Assembly: GCA_964435625.1 (NCBI GenBank)
Contig: CAYTAG010000002.1
Location: 1 to 48,434 of the forward strand
Length of the DNA stretch: 48,434 bases
Direction of reading: 5' to 3'
Source: PXRE01 sp964435625
GTDB taxonomy: Archaea > Halobacteriota > Halobacteria > Halobacteriales > PXRE01
Positions within the stretch are counted from its first letter, which is position 1; each line of letters begins with the position of its first letter. Positions 24,552-32,477 of the stretch are shown here, one piece after another. The notes under the pieces are model-generated. The model had not been told where the DNA came from and did not search any database. It saw only the letters and a list, made by a program, of their open reading frames with translations. Position numbers and translations under genes: made by a program.

Positions 24552-25700
24552 ATGGATGAAACGCTACTACTGATCGGCACACCGTCCTTTAACGAAGAAG
24601 ACAACATCGCTCACGTCACTCGGACCGCGGATGAAGGTCTTAGAGAATATTTTCCCGAATCGGAGGCGGTCATCGTAAACGTAGACCAAAGTGAGGACGA
24701 TACTCGAGAACGGTTTCTGGCGACAGAAACGTATTTCCCGAAAGAGTATATCCGTCCCGGCCCGGAACTCGGAAAAGGTCGGAGCCTTCTTTCGTTACTC
24801 GAGTATGCGGAGGAAAGGTCCGGGGAGTTCAATGACGTATGTATCCTGACCATCGATGCCGATATTACGTCGGTTGAACCGGCGTGGATCGACGAACTGG
24901 CCACCCCCGTGTTGACCGACAACGTAAATTTTGCAACAGCCAATTACGAACGAAACAGGTACGAAGGGAATACTACGAACCACTTTTGCTATCCAATAAT
25001 CGCTGCCCTGTACGGCTGCGATCTCAGACAACCGATCGCAGGGGACTTCTCGATGGATTACGAGGCCTGTCGAACGTTCCTTGCCGCCCCAAAAACTTCA
25101 CCAGTCTATAAATACGGGATCGATTATTTCTTTTCCCTTAATGCGTTAGAGAACGATCTGAATATAAAAGAAGTCCCCCTAGGTGAGAAGAGACACAAAC
25201 CTAGTTTCGGGAAGATGGTGCCGATGTTCGAACAAATCGCCGCGACGACGTGCTTCGTTCTCAGCAGGAGAAATCACACAGGTACCGCGCGAAGTATTGA
25301 CGGAATAGACAACTCGAACGCGATAGGGGAGTACGTTGATAAGCCGTCACCGGAAGCGGTCGAACAACGACGGGAGACTGCTCTAGAACTTTTGACCCGA
25401 TTAGCGGCGAAAGACGAATCCTATACGGAACCGATATCAATGGATTCTATCAAAAACAAGATCCAACAAGAACGCCTTGAAAGCCAGGAATGGTGCGAAG
25501 TCCTGGGATCCCTCCTAGAATATGTTGACGAGCGGAGAATCTCGTCCGAAGAAGCGAACAGATTGGCGGAGGTCATCACACCCTTCTATCTATTGCGTGT
25601 CTTAACGTATTTCGATGAAATAGATGAGAAAGACAAAGAAGATGTCGAGGAATTACTCGAAGATCAGAAGAACCTTCTCGAAGAATTCGTTTCCTCGTGA
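24552..25700 (+). CDS. GT-A fold glycosyltransferase (GT2/GT81-like)
   Basis: A 382-residue soluble glycosyltransferase. LLIGTPSFNEEDNIAHV at 6-22 is the nucleotide-sugar-binding opening, RPGPELGKGRSLLSLLEYA at 68-86 resembles the GKG loop of glucosyl-3-phosphoglycerate and mannosylglycerate synthases, and LTIDADITSVEP contains the metal-binding DAD at 102-104. RQPIAGDFSMDYEA and KYGIDYFFSLNA form the acceptor region. The C-terminal 120 residues are a charged helical extension. The resemblance to retaining synthases of glycerate glycosides is my reading of the spacing, not a search result. No membrane segment is visible, so a soluble acceptor is likely. The gene is AT-rich like the MAT gene, and shares a transcript with the methyltransferase. 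Confidence 0.8.
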   Translation: MDETLLLIGTPSFNEEDNIAHVTRTADEGLREYFPESEAVIVNVDQSEDDTRERFLATETYFPKEYIRPGPELGKGRSLLSLLEYAEERSGEFNDVCILTIDADITSVEPAWIDELATPVLTDNVNFATANYERNRYEGNTTNHFCYPIIAALYGCDLRQPIAGDFSMDYEACRTFLAAPKTSPVYKYGIDYFFSLNALENDLNIKEVPLGEKRHKPSFGKMVPMFEQIAATTCFVLSRRNHTGTARSIDGIDNSNAIGEYVDKPSPEAVEQRRETALELLTRLAAKDESYTEPISMDSIKNKIQQERLESQEWCEVLGSLLEYVDERRISSEEANRLAEVITPFYLLRVLTYFDEIDEKDKEDVEELLEDQKNLLEEFVSS

Positions 25701-25924
25701 AAATCACCTACATCTCTTCCATTTCTTGGAGAATCCATAAACGCTTCAGCGTAGTCTCCTTCCGACTACTCATCGAGTCCCTTGACAGAAATCCGGGGTA
25801 ACCGGTGACGCATCACCCGATCTGTCCAGCAGAGGAGATCGGGCCCTGGAACGGACAGCAGCCGGCGGAAGCGAGCGGAATCGATCACTTCGAGAAACTC
25901 CGGCCAATTTCCTTCGTTCTATAG

Positions 25925-26833
25925 TTAACCCTCTCGGGAGACGAGTTCGTTTTCCATCCTCTTTCTCGCTTCCTCGATCGCTTCTTCCGGAACCGTTTCA
26001 CCCGTCCACAGTTCAAAAGCCTCTACCCCCTGATATACCATCATCCCGAGCCCCTCGATCGTCGTCGCCCCTCTTTCCTCGGCCTCTTTCAAGAACAACG
26101 TGGGAAGCGGATTGAAAATCGCGTCCCAGAAGACCATCCCTTCGAGGCTCCCGTTCGCTTCGGCCACGTCATCAAGTACCCCAGGAGCAACCACGGTCGC
26201 ATCCGTATCGGGATGCATACCCACGGGGGTACAGTTAAGAACGAAGTCCGCATCGACCAGTTCCCGTCGAAGATTGTCGTCCGTCAGTTCTAGGGACGCT
26301 GCCCCTTCTCCCCCCCAGGATTCGAGGTTTTCCACCAGCGTTTCTGCTCTTTCTATCGTTCGATTTATAATAGCCAGATTTTTCGTTCGCTCGTATACTT
26401 CCGAGCTTACTGCTCGGGCGGCCCCGCCCGCTCCCAGGATGACGACTTTATCTTCGTCGTCGATATTCCGCGAGCTTTTCTCGATTGACCGCAACGCCCC
26501 GATACCGTCCGTGTTGTATCCTATCAGTTTCCGATCTTTATTATGGACCGTGTTTATCGCCCCGATCTTCCGGGCGGTGTCATCCAACTCGTCTACGAGG
26601 CCCATAGTCCGCTCTTTGAACGGGAGGGTAATATTACATCCCGCGAAACCGAGGGCTCGTACCCCCTCTATGGCCTTTTCCAGTTCTGCATCCGTCTCGC
26701 TCGGCACCCTTACTTTAAGATGTTCGTAGCCACCGATCCCCGTAGCTTCAGAAAGAGTACCATACAAGGTCGGTGAGACACTATGCTCCACAGGATCCCC
26801 CAGAAGGGCCGTGATTACCTTGTTTTCTACCAT
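25925..26833 (-). CDS. shikimate dehydrogenase (AroE family)
   Basis: A 302-residue NADP-dependent dehydrogenase. Start at 26833 (MVENKVITALLGDPVEHSVSP) is fixed by a TATA element GGTATAAAGC at about 26865-26874 on the same strand. Family residues are all present: SVSP at 18-21, GCNITLPFKERTM with catalytic Lys73, AINTV at 92-96, NTDGIG with catalytic Asp109, the glycine motif VVILGAGGAARAV (about 128-140) and NCTPVGMHP. AroE reduces 3-dehydroshikimate in aromatic amino acid synthesis; close paralogues (YdiB, quinate or aminoshikimate dehydrogenases) serve side pathways. The position inside an accessory cluster, away from other aro genes, favours either a relocated core gene or a paralogue with a special role. 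The sequence does not decide between them. Confidence 0.9.
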   Translation of the reverse strand: MVENKVITALLGDPVEHSVSPTLYGTLSEATGIGGYEHLKVRVPSETDAELEKAIEGVRALGFAGCNITLPFKERTMGLVDELDDTARKIGAINTVHNKDRKLIGYNTDGIGALRSIEKSSRNIDDEDKVVILGAGGAARAVSSEVYERTKNLAIINRTIERAETLVENLESWGGEGAASLELTDDNLRRELVDADFVLNCTPVGMHPDTDATVVAPGVLDDVAEANGSLEGMVFWDAIFNPLPTLFLKEAEERGATTIEGLGMMVYQGVEAFELWTGETVPEEAIEEARKRMENELVSREG

Positions 26834-27038
26834 TGTGATTACGAAAATCTGGCTTACTAAAAAAGCTTTATACCTCGTCCCTCGGGCGGCCAGCGTATCC
26901 GGTGTTAGACCGGCTTCTGGCGGGTCGTTCGCAGGATCTCCGCCCACATCGCCCTGCGGAGAAGTGATCGAGGTTCGGCGGTCCCGTGATTCGTCTCCGG
27001 GTTGAGCCCGAGGGGTTCACGGCCCGTTCGTATTGCCA
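26834..27038. other. 205-bp gap between aroE-like and GNAT genes
   Basis: Contains the aroE-like promoter (GGTATAAAGC near 26865-26874, minus strand). The remainder shows no gene. Confidence 0.35.
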
Positions 27039-27698
27039 CTACTCGGGGCCCACCTCGTTCGGGGACGTCGCCGTCGTTTCTCGGTACTGTTCGTCCGTGA
27101 TCGTATAGAGATGACAGTCTAACGGTTCGTCGGTGTCGTCGGTGACCATATTGTACCGAACGCCGACGTATTCCCCGCCGAACTCGTCGACGTACTTCTC
27201 GATTGCTCGCTTTGCACGGTCGTTGTCGATCGAGCAACTCACCTCGATCACTTCGAGATCGAGCTGGTCGAACGCGAGATAGATCATCGCTCTCGCTCGT
27301 TGCTGTGAGTATCCCCGACCCCAGAACGGTTTCCGGAGGAAGATCCCGAACTCGCCGAGTCGGCGGCCCCACTCGATCGACAACGTCGTGAATCCCACGA
27401 CCCCGTCGTCCTGTTCCCGCGAACGGAGGATGTAACTCGCCTTCGTTCCTTCTTGCCAGTGTTCCTCCGTCTTCTCGAGGAACTGTTTCGTCTGATACGG
27501 TGAGTCGTAGGCACTCCAGTTCAGATATCTGGTTTCGGCTTCGATCGTCTCTCCCTTTCCCAACAGTCCGTAGAGTTCGAGCACGTCGATGTTGTCGCGG
27601 CTGAGGGGTTCGAACGAGAGACTGGTCGTCTCGATGTTCTCCGGAAACAGTGTCCCGCCGTCCGGGGCGTAGTGGAGTTCGATATTCTCTGTCTCCAT
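27039..27698 (-). CDS. GNAT family N-acetyltransferase
   Basis: A 219-residue acetyltransferase of the RimJ/RimL-like GNAT group. The ATG at 27698 (METENIELHYAPDGG) is preferred because a TATA-like TTATCTTATG lies about 25 bases upstream; a second in-frame ATG exists at 27722. VGFTTLSIEWGRRLGEFGIFLRKPFWGRGYSQQRARAMIYLAF is the acetyl-CoA binding core (about 108-150), with the pyrophosphate loop at RGYSQQRA. EVIEVSCSIDNDRAKRAIEKYVDEFGG follows, the usual Asn-containing motif. The acceptor is unknown; such enzymes acetylate protein N-termini, amino acids or drugs. It is divergent from the 21-residue peptide gene, with 155 bases between starts. Confidence 0.87.
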   Translation of the reverse strand: METENIELHYAPDGGTLFPENIETTSLSFEPLSRDNIDVLELYGLLGKGETIEAETRYLNWSAYDSPYQTKQFLEKTEEHWQEGTKASYILRSREQDDGVVGFTTLSIEWGRRLGEFGIFLRKPFWGRGYSQQRARAMIYLAFDQLDLEVIEVSCSIDNDRAKRAIEKYVDEFGGEYVGVRYNMVTDDTDEPLDCHLYTITDEQYRETTATSPNEVGPE

Positions 27699-27800
27699 TC
27701 TATTTCGCCATAGAACTCTCATAAGATAACGTTTTCCGACAATACCATCATGGCACTTTTTTCATCCTTTCAACATATTGGTCACAGGTCCTACGGTTGG

Positions 27801-27810
27801 AAAAATATAA
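27801..27810 (+). promoter_or_regulatory. strong TATA box of the 21-residue peptide gene
   Basis: AAAAATATAA is a near-ideal haloarchaeal TATA element. Transcription would start about 25-28 bases downstream, near 27833, leaving a short leader that holds the Shine-Dalgarno. Confidence 0.6.
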
Positions 27811-27819
27811 GTGATATCA

Positions 27820-27837
27820 TCAGATAGAATCATCTGA
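27820..27837. promoter_or_regulatory. inverted repeat TCAGAT-N6-ATCTGA at the predicted transcription start
   Basis: A perfect 6-6-6 inverted repeat immediately downstream of the TATA box and over the predicted start site. It is placed as an archaeal repressor operator would be. Confidence 0.42.
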
Positions 27838-27841
27838 GGTG

Positions 27842-27850
27842 GGAGGTGAT
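27842..27850 (+). promoter_or_regulatory. perfect Shine-Dalgarno GGAGGTGAT
   Basis: All nine bases are complementary to the archaeal 16S rRNA 3' end, with GGAGG 7 bases before the ATG at 27854. This is unusual here because most genes in the region look leaderless. GGTGAT (27845-27850) can also pair with ATCACC (27857-27862), leaving the start codon around the loop, so the site may be regulated by its own hairpin. Confidence 0.7.
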
Positions 27851-27853
27851 AAT

Positions 27854-27919
27854 ATGATCACCATGGCCTCATTCATCTCGTCCGAGCCATACCCAAGCCA
27901 GGGTCAGACATGGGTGTAA
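27854..27919 (+). CDS. 21-residue peptide of unknown function
   Basis: ATG to TAA gives a peptide that begins MITMASFISSEPYPS and ends with QTWV. It has two Met, four Ser, one Tyr and one Trp, no Cys, only one acidic residue and no basic residue, so it is neutral to weakly acidic and unlike a typical haloarchaeal protein fragment. A strong TATA box, an operator-like repeat and a perfect Shine-Dalgarno precede it, which together argue for a real small gene. It could be a leader peptide for regulation, a signalling peptide or the precursor of a modified peptide. The alternative is the intact 5' end of a gene whose rest was lost. No downstream frame continues it. The nearest genes are a GNAT (divergent) and, 350 bases on, a hydrolase. 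Confidence 0.5.
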   Translation: MITMASFISSEPYPSQGQTWV

Positions 27920-28271
27920 CGTGAGTTCGTGGATTCCTCTCCTCGATCCCGACTGCTGTGCACCGGTTCTCTCGCACGATCCGCGGACGCCGTCGTTCCG
28001 TCTACCGACGAGTCTCGTCGATCGATCCCTCGTCACTCTCCTTGGCAAACTGGCCCCGGCAACGACACGGCCGTTGCCCTCTGTCGTACCCGTGTAGCGA
28101 ACCTCCGTGCCCCCGTCCGCAAGGGGTGAGATCCGCGCAATGCGTCGTCGAGGGTGTCAGCCGCCAGTTGGGCTGTGACCTTCCCGCGTTTCGATGGGTC
28201 GTCCCGCTTCCCGCCTGTCGTCGCCTCTCCGCCGGAACCATTATTAATTGATGACAGTTACTGTACGATCG
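27920..28271. other. 352-bp gap with promoter of the hydrolase gene
   Basis: No gene with haloarchaeal composition; frames on both strands are Arg/Ser-rich. TTATTAATT at 28241-28249 is a TATA element correctly spaced for a leaderless start at 28272. Confidence 0.4.
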
Positions 28272-28898
28272 ATGCCGGAGCAACGAGAGACCACGGTGTC
28301 GCTGTCGGCTGGGACCGTCGAACTCCCGGCCGAACTCGGGGTCCCCGAGTCCGCCCGGAAGCTGGTGATTTTCTCCCATCCCTGGTCGGGACTGGACTCG
28401 GACAGCGACAGAAGAATCGCCGCGGGTCTCCGGGAGCGGGGCCTCTCCACGCTCCGGTTCGACATGGTAACCGAGGTCGAAGCGGCGGTCCACGAACACA
28501 AAACCGACTGGCAGTTGCTGGCGTCGCGACTGATCGAGGTTTCGACGTGGGCACGCACGCACGAAGCCACCGCCGGACTGGAGATCGGATACTTCGGCAG
28601 CAGCGCTGGCGCCGCCCCTCCGCTCATCGCCGCCATGCACCTGGATCACGTCGACGAGGTCGTGACGCGGGGTGGGTTGGTCGACCTGGCCCCCCGCGGA
28701 CTCGACCGGATCGAGAACCTCCTCATGATCGTCGGAACCGAGGACGAGCCGTTCCGTTCGATCAACGAGCGGGCGAACGACCGGCTGGGCGAACGGGCCG
28801 ACCTCTGTCTCATCGAGGATGCGGGTCACTCGAACTTCTCCGACCGGCAGGTCGACGCCATCTGCGACCGGACCGCGAACTGGTTCGAAGAACAGTAG
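28272..28898 (+). CDS. alpha/beta hydrolase (dienelactone-hydrolase-like)
   Basis: A 208-residue hydrolase from the ATG at 28272 (MPEQRETTVSLSAG), supported by a TATA element 23-31 bases upstream. LVIFSHPWSGLDSDSDRRIAAGL (about 32-54) is the oxyanion region, IGYFGSSAGAAPPLIAA holds the nucleophile Ser, LLMIVGTEDEPF carries the acid (Asp) and EDAGHSNF the catalytic His. Proteins like this are often found next to, or fused with, phosphoribosyltransferases of the type at 30975. Here the two are separated by an ABC transporter transcribed the other way. The substrate is unknown; the family name reflects fold only. Confidence 0.88.
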   Translation: MPEQRETTVSLSAGTVELPAELGVPESARKLVIFSHPWSGLDSDSDRRIAAGLRERGLSTLRFDMVTEVEAAVHEHKTDWQLLASRLIEVSTWARTHEATAGLEIGYFGSSAGAAPPLIAAMHLDHVDEVVTRGGLVDLAPRGLDRIENLLMIVGTEDEPFRSINERANDRLGERADLCLIEDAGHSNFSDRQVDAICDRTANWFEEQ

Positions 28899-29019
28899 GC
28901 CCGGTCGTACCCGCCGTCGACGCCACCGGCTTTTCCGCCCCGCCGTCAGACCCGGCTGTGTCCCCGTTCGCCCGCGGAACTGTTCGTTCAACGGGAGTCG
29001 ACGCCCCGCTGCGTCCGGC

Positions 29020-29877
29020 TCAGTAGTGTCCCATCACGCCCCGCTTTCGCGCGACGCCGGTGCAGTACCGGAAGACCAGAAAGCCCACCAGGGGGTAGAC
29101 GGTTCCGGCCGCGATCAGTACCCCGAGGTCGGCCGCCGGGAACTCCCAGAGGCGGATGCCGTTTCGCATCGCGCGCTGTAGCATCGCGCTACCCTGAACG
29201 AGGGGGAGCAGCCGTAACGGGTCCATTCCCGCTGCGGGGGCGCCGACCAGCCCGAGCAGGACGAACTGCATCAGTTGCTGGACGTTCCCGACCCGTTTGT
29301 ACACCAGTGCCAACCCGCCGAACATGAATCCGATGCCGACCACCGACAACACCGACAGCAGGCTGATCGGTACGATCGTCAGGAGATCGACCGCGAGCGT
29401 CCGGCCCGTCGTCGCCAGCATCAGTACGAGGATGATCCCACCCCACACCAGGCTCTCGAGGAGGTACGCGATGACCTTGGCGGCCATCACCTGACCGAAG
29501 CCGAACGGGGACAGGTACAGCTGTTCGAGGGTTCCCCACTGGGACTCCCGGGTGACCGTGGCCGCGAGCCGCCAGTACAGCAGTTGACTCATCGTCCAGA
29601 GAAACCAGCCGACGATGAGCCCTTCGAACGTCCCCCCCAGCGCGCCAGCACCGACGCCCGCTGCGCTTGCGGCCTCCTGGCCCCCGAAGAAGAAAATGAC
29701 GAAAAACAGGTAGACGGTCATCATCTCCGCCGCGGTGTTCACCGGGTAACGCAGGAGGAGGAGCACCTGTTTTTTTACGGTGGCAAACAGGAGGATTACG
29801 AGGTCGAACGAGTCTCCGGCGTCTCGGGCCCGGGAATCGCTGACGGTAGCCGGTTCGTCGTCCGTCGGGACGGTCAT
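29020..29877 (-). CDS. ABC-2 type transporter permease
   Basis: A 285-residue membrane protein with six hydrophobic helices: a cytoplasmic N-tail, then about 45-65 (MMTVYLFFVIFFFGG), 80-105, 130-150 (MAAKVIAYLLESLVWGGIILVLML), 165-190 and 195-220, with the last near 255-275. The pattern is that of ABC-2 exporters, such as those for drugs, polysaccharides or lipids. Its ATG overlaps the stop of the ATPase gene by four bases (ATGA), so translation is coupled. A homodimer is expected, as there is only one permease. The substrate cannot be read. It has no partner periplasmic protein, which fits an export role. Confidence 0.87.
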   Translation of the reverse strand: MTVPTDDEPATVSDSRARDAGDSFDLVILLFATVKKQVLLLLRYPVNTAAEMMTVYLFFVIFFFGGQEAASAAGVGAGALGGTFEGLIVGWFLWTMSQLLYWRLAATVTRESQWGTLEQLYLSPFGFGQVMAAKVIAYLLESLVWGGIILVLMLATTGRTLAVDLLTIVPISLLSVLSVVGIGFMFGGLALVYKRVGNVQQLMQFVLLGLVGAPAAGMDPLRLLPLVQGSAMLQRAMRNGIRLWEFPAADLGVLIAAGTVYPLVGFLVFRYCTGVARKRGVMGHY

Positions 29878-30866
29878 CTCAGTTCACCCCGCTCGTCGGC
29901 TTCGTCGGTAACGTGGAGGAAGACCTCCGCCAGATCGGATTCGACGGCGTTGATGGAGGCGATCAGTACGTCACTACTCTGGAGTGTTTCGGTCAGCGAA
30001 TAGAACTCCTCGGGAGTGACCTGGGCCAGGAACCGTTCGTACTTGCCGTAGTCCTCGAAGTCGGTGACGTCGAACTCCGTCCGCAGCCGGTCCCGAGTTG
30101 CCGACGGAATGGTGTCCTCGACTCGAACTGCGTACGTCTGGTTCCGGATGACGTCCAGCAGGTTTTCGGTCGCCTCGTCGACGATGATCTCGCCGTCTTG
30201 CAGTATGATGATCCGGTCGCAGATATCCTCGACGACGTTCATGTCGTGACTCGACAGGAGCATCGTCCGTTCGTCGTCCTCGACGAGGCGTCGGAGTTCG
30301 GTACGCAGGTTCAGGGTGCTCTCTACGTCCAGTCCGAGCGACGGTTCGTCGAGAAAGAGGACTTCGGCGTTCCTCGCCAGCGTGCAGGCCAGCGACACCT
30401 TCTGTTTCTGTCCCCTGGAGAGTTCCCGTACGGGAGTGTCGGCCTTGTCTTCGAGATCGAACTGCGCGAGTAGTTTCTCGCGGCGTTCTGACGTGGTGCT
30501 CGGTCGCTGGCGCGCCAGAGCGGCGAAAAACTCCAGATTCTCCCGCACCGTGAGCCGCCAGTAAACGTTACGAGCCCCCTCTAACATTGCAGCGACGTGT
30601 TGGTAGGCCTCCCGCTGGTGCTCCTGGACGTCCACCCCACAGACCCGAACCGTTCCTTCCGTCGGTAGGACGAGCCCCAGCAACGACTTGATAGTAGTGG
30701 TCTTCCCCGCGCCGTTCGGACCGAGCAGCCCCACGACCGTCCCCGGTTCGATCTCGAAGTCTATCCCGTCGACCGCCCGGACCGCGTCCTCGCCACTACC
30801 GTAGACCTTTGTCAGTCCTTCCACGGTTACTGAAGGTTCGACGCCCGGTTCCGTATTGACTGTCAC
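29874..30866 (-). CDS. ABC transporter ATP-binding protein (ABC-2 exporter partner)
   Basis: A 330-residue ATPase from the GTG at 30866 (VTVNTEPGVEPSVTVEGLTKVYG). The long upstream frame overlaps the divergent gene and is not used. Walker A is GLLGPNGAGKTTTIKS (about 48-63), the signature is LSRGQKQKVSLA (about 147-158), Walker B is VLFLDEPSLGLD (about 167-178) and the H-loop is LLSSHDMNVVEDI. The C-terminal 100 residues form the extra domain usual for ATPases of drug and sodium ABC-2 exporters. A TATA element on the same strand (TTATACTATT, about 30886-30896) precedes the GTG by about 25 bases, so the transcript is leaderless. It is the first gene of a two-gene operon with the permease. Confidence 0.92.
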   Translation of the reverse strand: MTVNTEPGVEPSVTVEGLTKVYGSGEDAVRAVDGIDFEIEPGTVVGLLGPNGAGKTTTIKSLLGLVLPTEGTVRVCGVDVQEHQREAYQHVAAMLEGARNVYWRLTVRENLEFFAALARQRPSTTSERREKLLAQFDLEDKADTPVRELSRGQKQKVSLACTLARNAEVLFLDEPSLGLDVESTLNLRTELRRLVEDDERTMLLSSHDMNVVEDICDRIIILQDGEIIVDEATENLLDVIRNQTYAVRVEDTIPSATRDRLRTEFDVTDFEDYGKYERFLAQVTPEEFYSLTETLQSSDVLIASINAVESDLAEVFLHVTDEADERGELR

Positions 30867-30974
30867 AATATATTTTGTAGGTAAATGAATAGTATAAGTA
30901 AAGCTGTCGATTGATTCTACCTCCGGGACGGTAGACGGTTTACTTTTTGTATCGGGGGTAGAAACCGACGGACG
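30867..30974. promoter_or_regulatory. divergent promoters of the ABC exporter operon and the phosphoribosyltransferase gene
   Basis: Minus strand: TTATACTATT at about 30886-30896 for the GTG at 30866. Plus strand: TTTACTTTTT at 30939-30948 for the ATG at 30975. Both spacings give leaderless or nearly leaderless transcripts. Confidence 0.5.
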
Positions 30975-31607
30975 ATGAGTGAGGAAGATGTCTACGTCGA
31001 TCGCCTCGATGCGGGCGATCGACTGGCCAGGACCCTTCGGGAGGAGCAAATCGACGGAGAGCGGATACTCGCCATTCCGCGCGGCGCCCTCCCGGTCGCC
31101 AAACGAGTCGCCGACGACCTCGACCTTCCCCTCGACGTCATCGTCGGACGCAAGATCGGACACCCGGAGAACCCCGACCTGGCCGTCGGCGCGGTGGCCG
31201 CCGACGGTTCAGTCTGGATCCACGACGAGTCCGTCGAGAAGTGGGATGTGGATCCGGACCGCCTCGACGACGTCATAGAGGACGAGAGACGGACCGTCGA
31301 AACGAAGATCGAGGCCTACTGCGATGGGGCGCTCCCGGACGTGGAGGGGGAAACCGTCATCGTCGTCGACGACGGGGCCGCGACGGGCGCGACTGCTCGC
31401 GTCTGTATCGATCAGTTGTACGAGATGGGTGCTTCCGGCGTCGTCTTCGCGGTCCCGGTTGCATCGCCGATAGCGATGGATCTACTCGAGGAAGTGGCCG
31501 ACGAGATCGTGTGTCCGGTCGTTCCATCGGATTTCATTGCGGTATGGGACTATTACGAGGAGTTCGACCAGGTGTCCGACGAGAAAGCGCTCTCGTACGT
31601 CGACTAA
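30975..31607 (+). CDS. phosphoribosyltransferase family protein
   Basis: A 210-residue type I PRTase. ILAIPRGALPVAKRVADDLDLPLDVIVGRKIGHPENPDLAVGAV (about 31-75) is the usual N-terminal half. The PRPP-binding loop is TVIVVDDGAATGATARVCI (about 129-147), with the two acidic residues and the small-residue-rich phosphate loop. These stand-alone PRTases with an IPRGGxPVA start are often partners of dienelactone-hydrolase-like proteins and are of unknown substrate; they are not core nucleotide salvage enzymes. The stop overlaps the stop of the convergent gene. It has its own TATA element. Confidence 0.88.
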   Translation: MSEEDVYVDRLDAGDRLARTLREEQIDGERILAIPRGALPVAKRVADDLDLPLDVIVGRKIGHPENPDLAVGAVAADGSVWIHDESVEKWDVDPDRLDDVIEDERRTVETKIEAYCDGALPDVEGETVIVVDDGAATGATARVCIDQLYEMGASGVVFAVPVASPIAMDLLEEVADEIVCPVVPSDFIAVWDYYEEFDQVSDEKALSYVD

Positions 31608-32191
31608 TCGGCATCGAGTTCGTCGTTCAACCGGACCGGGTCCCGCCGAATCCGCCACGCGCGAAGTTCCTCCGACAGTTCGGGGTCGTCGAAGCGGTCG
31701 CAGAGATCGATCATCTGCATCGACGTCCGGAACTTCTCCCGGGCGCTCTCGATGGCCGTTTCCACGTCCTCGACGGGAGCGTCCAGTTCTGACGCGACGG
31801 TCTCCTCGGACGTGCCGGCTCCCTGTGAGAGGAGATAGGCCGAGAACTCGAATGGGGTGAGCGGCAGCCGTCGCTGTCGGTCGCGTATTTCGGCGTAGAC
31901 GTACTCGTGGAAGTCATCGGCGTATTGTCGTTGTAGCCGCGAAAGCGGTTCGTCCGTATAGTAGCGGACGACGTCCCCGGGTGAACTGACGACGAGTACT
32001 GGTTCGGCCGTACCGTCCGACCGCATCTCCTGGAGTTCGTCGGGTCGTTCGGCTTCCCAGTCCTCCACGAGCCGGGCGAGGGGTTTGTCGGAGACGACCT
32101 TGGACAGATAATAGCGGACGTCAGGTCCGGCATCGAGAAGCGTTCGAATCGTTTCGTCGTCGAGTTCTTCGATCGAACCGTCTCTGGACAT
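31604..32191 (-). CDS. hypothetical acidic protein
   Basis: A 195-residue protein from the ATG at 32191 (MSRDGSIEELDDETIRTLL). It appears all-helical and strongly acidic. DDFHEYVYAEIRDRQRRLPLTPFEFSAYLLSQGAG is followed by TSEETVASELDAPVEDVETAIESAREKF, which reads like a helix-turn-helix of the kind that recognises a subunit by degree of divergence, so a transcription-related role is possible. I do not recognise the family. The frame to 32233 adds a non-acidic extension and is not used. Stop codons of this gene and the PRTase gene overlap by four bases (convergent). Confidence 0.72.
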   Translation of the reverse strand: MSRDGSIEELDDETIRTLLDAGPDVRYYLSKVVSDKPLARLVEDWEAERPDELQEMRSDGTAEPVLVVSSPGDVVRYYTDEPLSRLQRQYADDFHEYVYAEIRDRQRRLPLTPFEFSAYLLSQGAGTSEETVASELDAPVEDVETAIESAREKFRTSMQMIDLCDRFDDPELSEELRAWRIRRDPVRLNDELDAD

Positions 32192-32477
32192 ATGACAATA
32201 CTGCGTCCAGGGGGATTTAGCGCTTACCGTCACCGAATTCGACCGGGCAGAATGGGGGACCCATCCAATCCCGGAACCTGGACGACAGCGGCCCTACTGT
32301 GGCCGGACTGCCGACTAACTCGCGGACACTGACGTGGTTCCTGTATCGAAAGTGACGATGATGTAAACGAACTGCGGGGCACTATCTAGTCGAACGGTAG
32401 ATCAAGATTGGCAGAACCGAGCCTCGAAGAGTTCCCCGCCCCCGAGTTCGACGTCGTGGTGAACTCCGATCCGACCA
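32192..32477. other. 286-bp gap, possible gene fragment
   Basis: A plus-strand frame at about 32405-32530 reads LAEPSLEEFPAPEFDVVVNSD and resembles the middle of an acidic protein, but it has no start and ends inside the deaminase gene. No promoter is needed here because both flanking genes are transcribed leftward on the minus strand. Confidence 0.3.

Noticed and set aside
27920..28251. Plus-strand frames in the gap before the hydrolase as genes
   Set aside because: Ser/Arg/Pro-rich composition, no promoter and no motif.
30867..31163. Upstream extension of the ABC ATPase frame
   Set aside because: It overlaps the phosphoribosyltransferase gene, and a TATA element supports the GTG at 30866.
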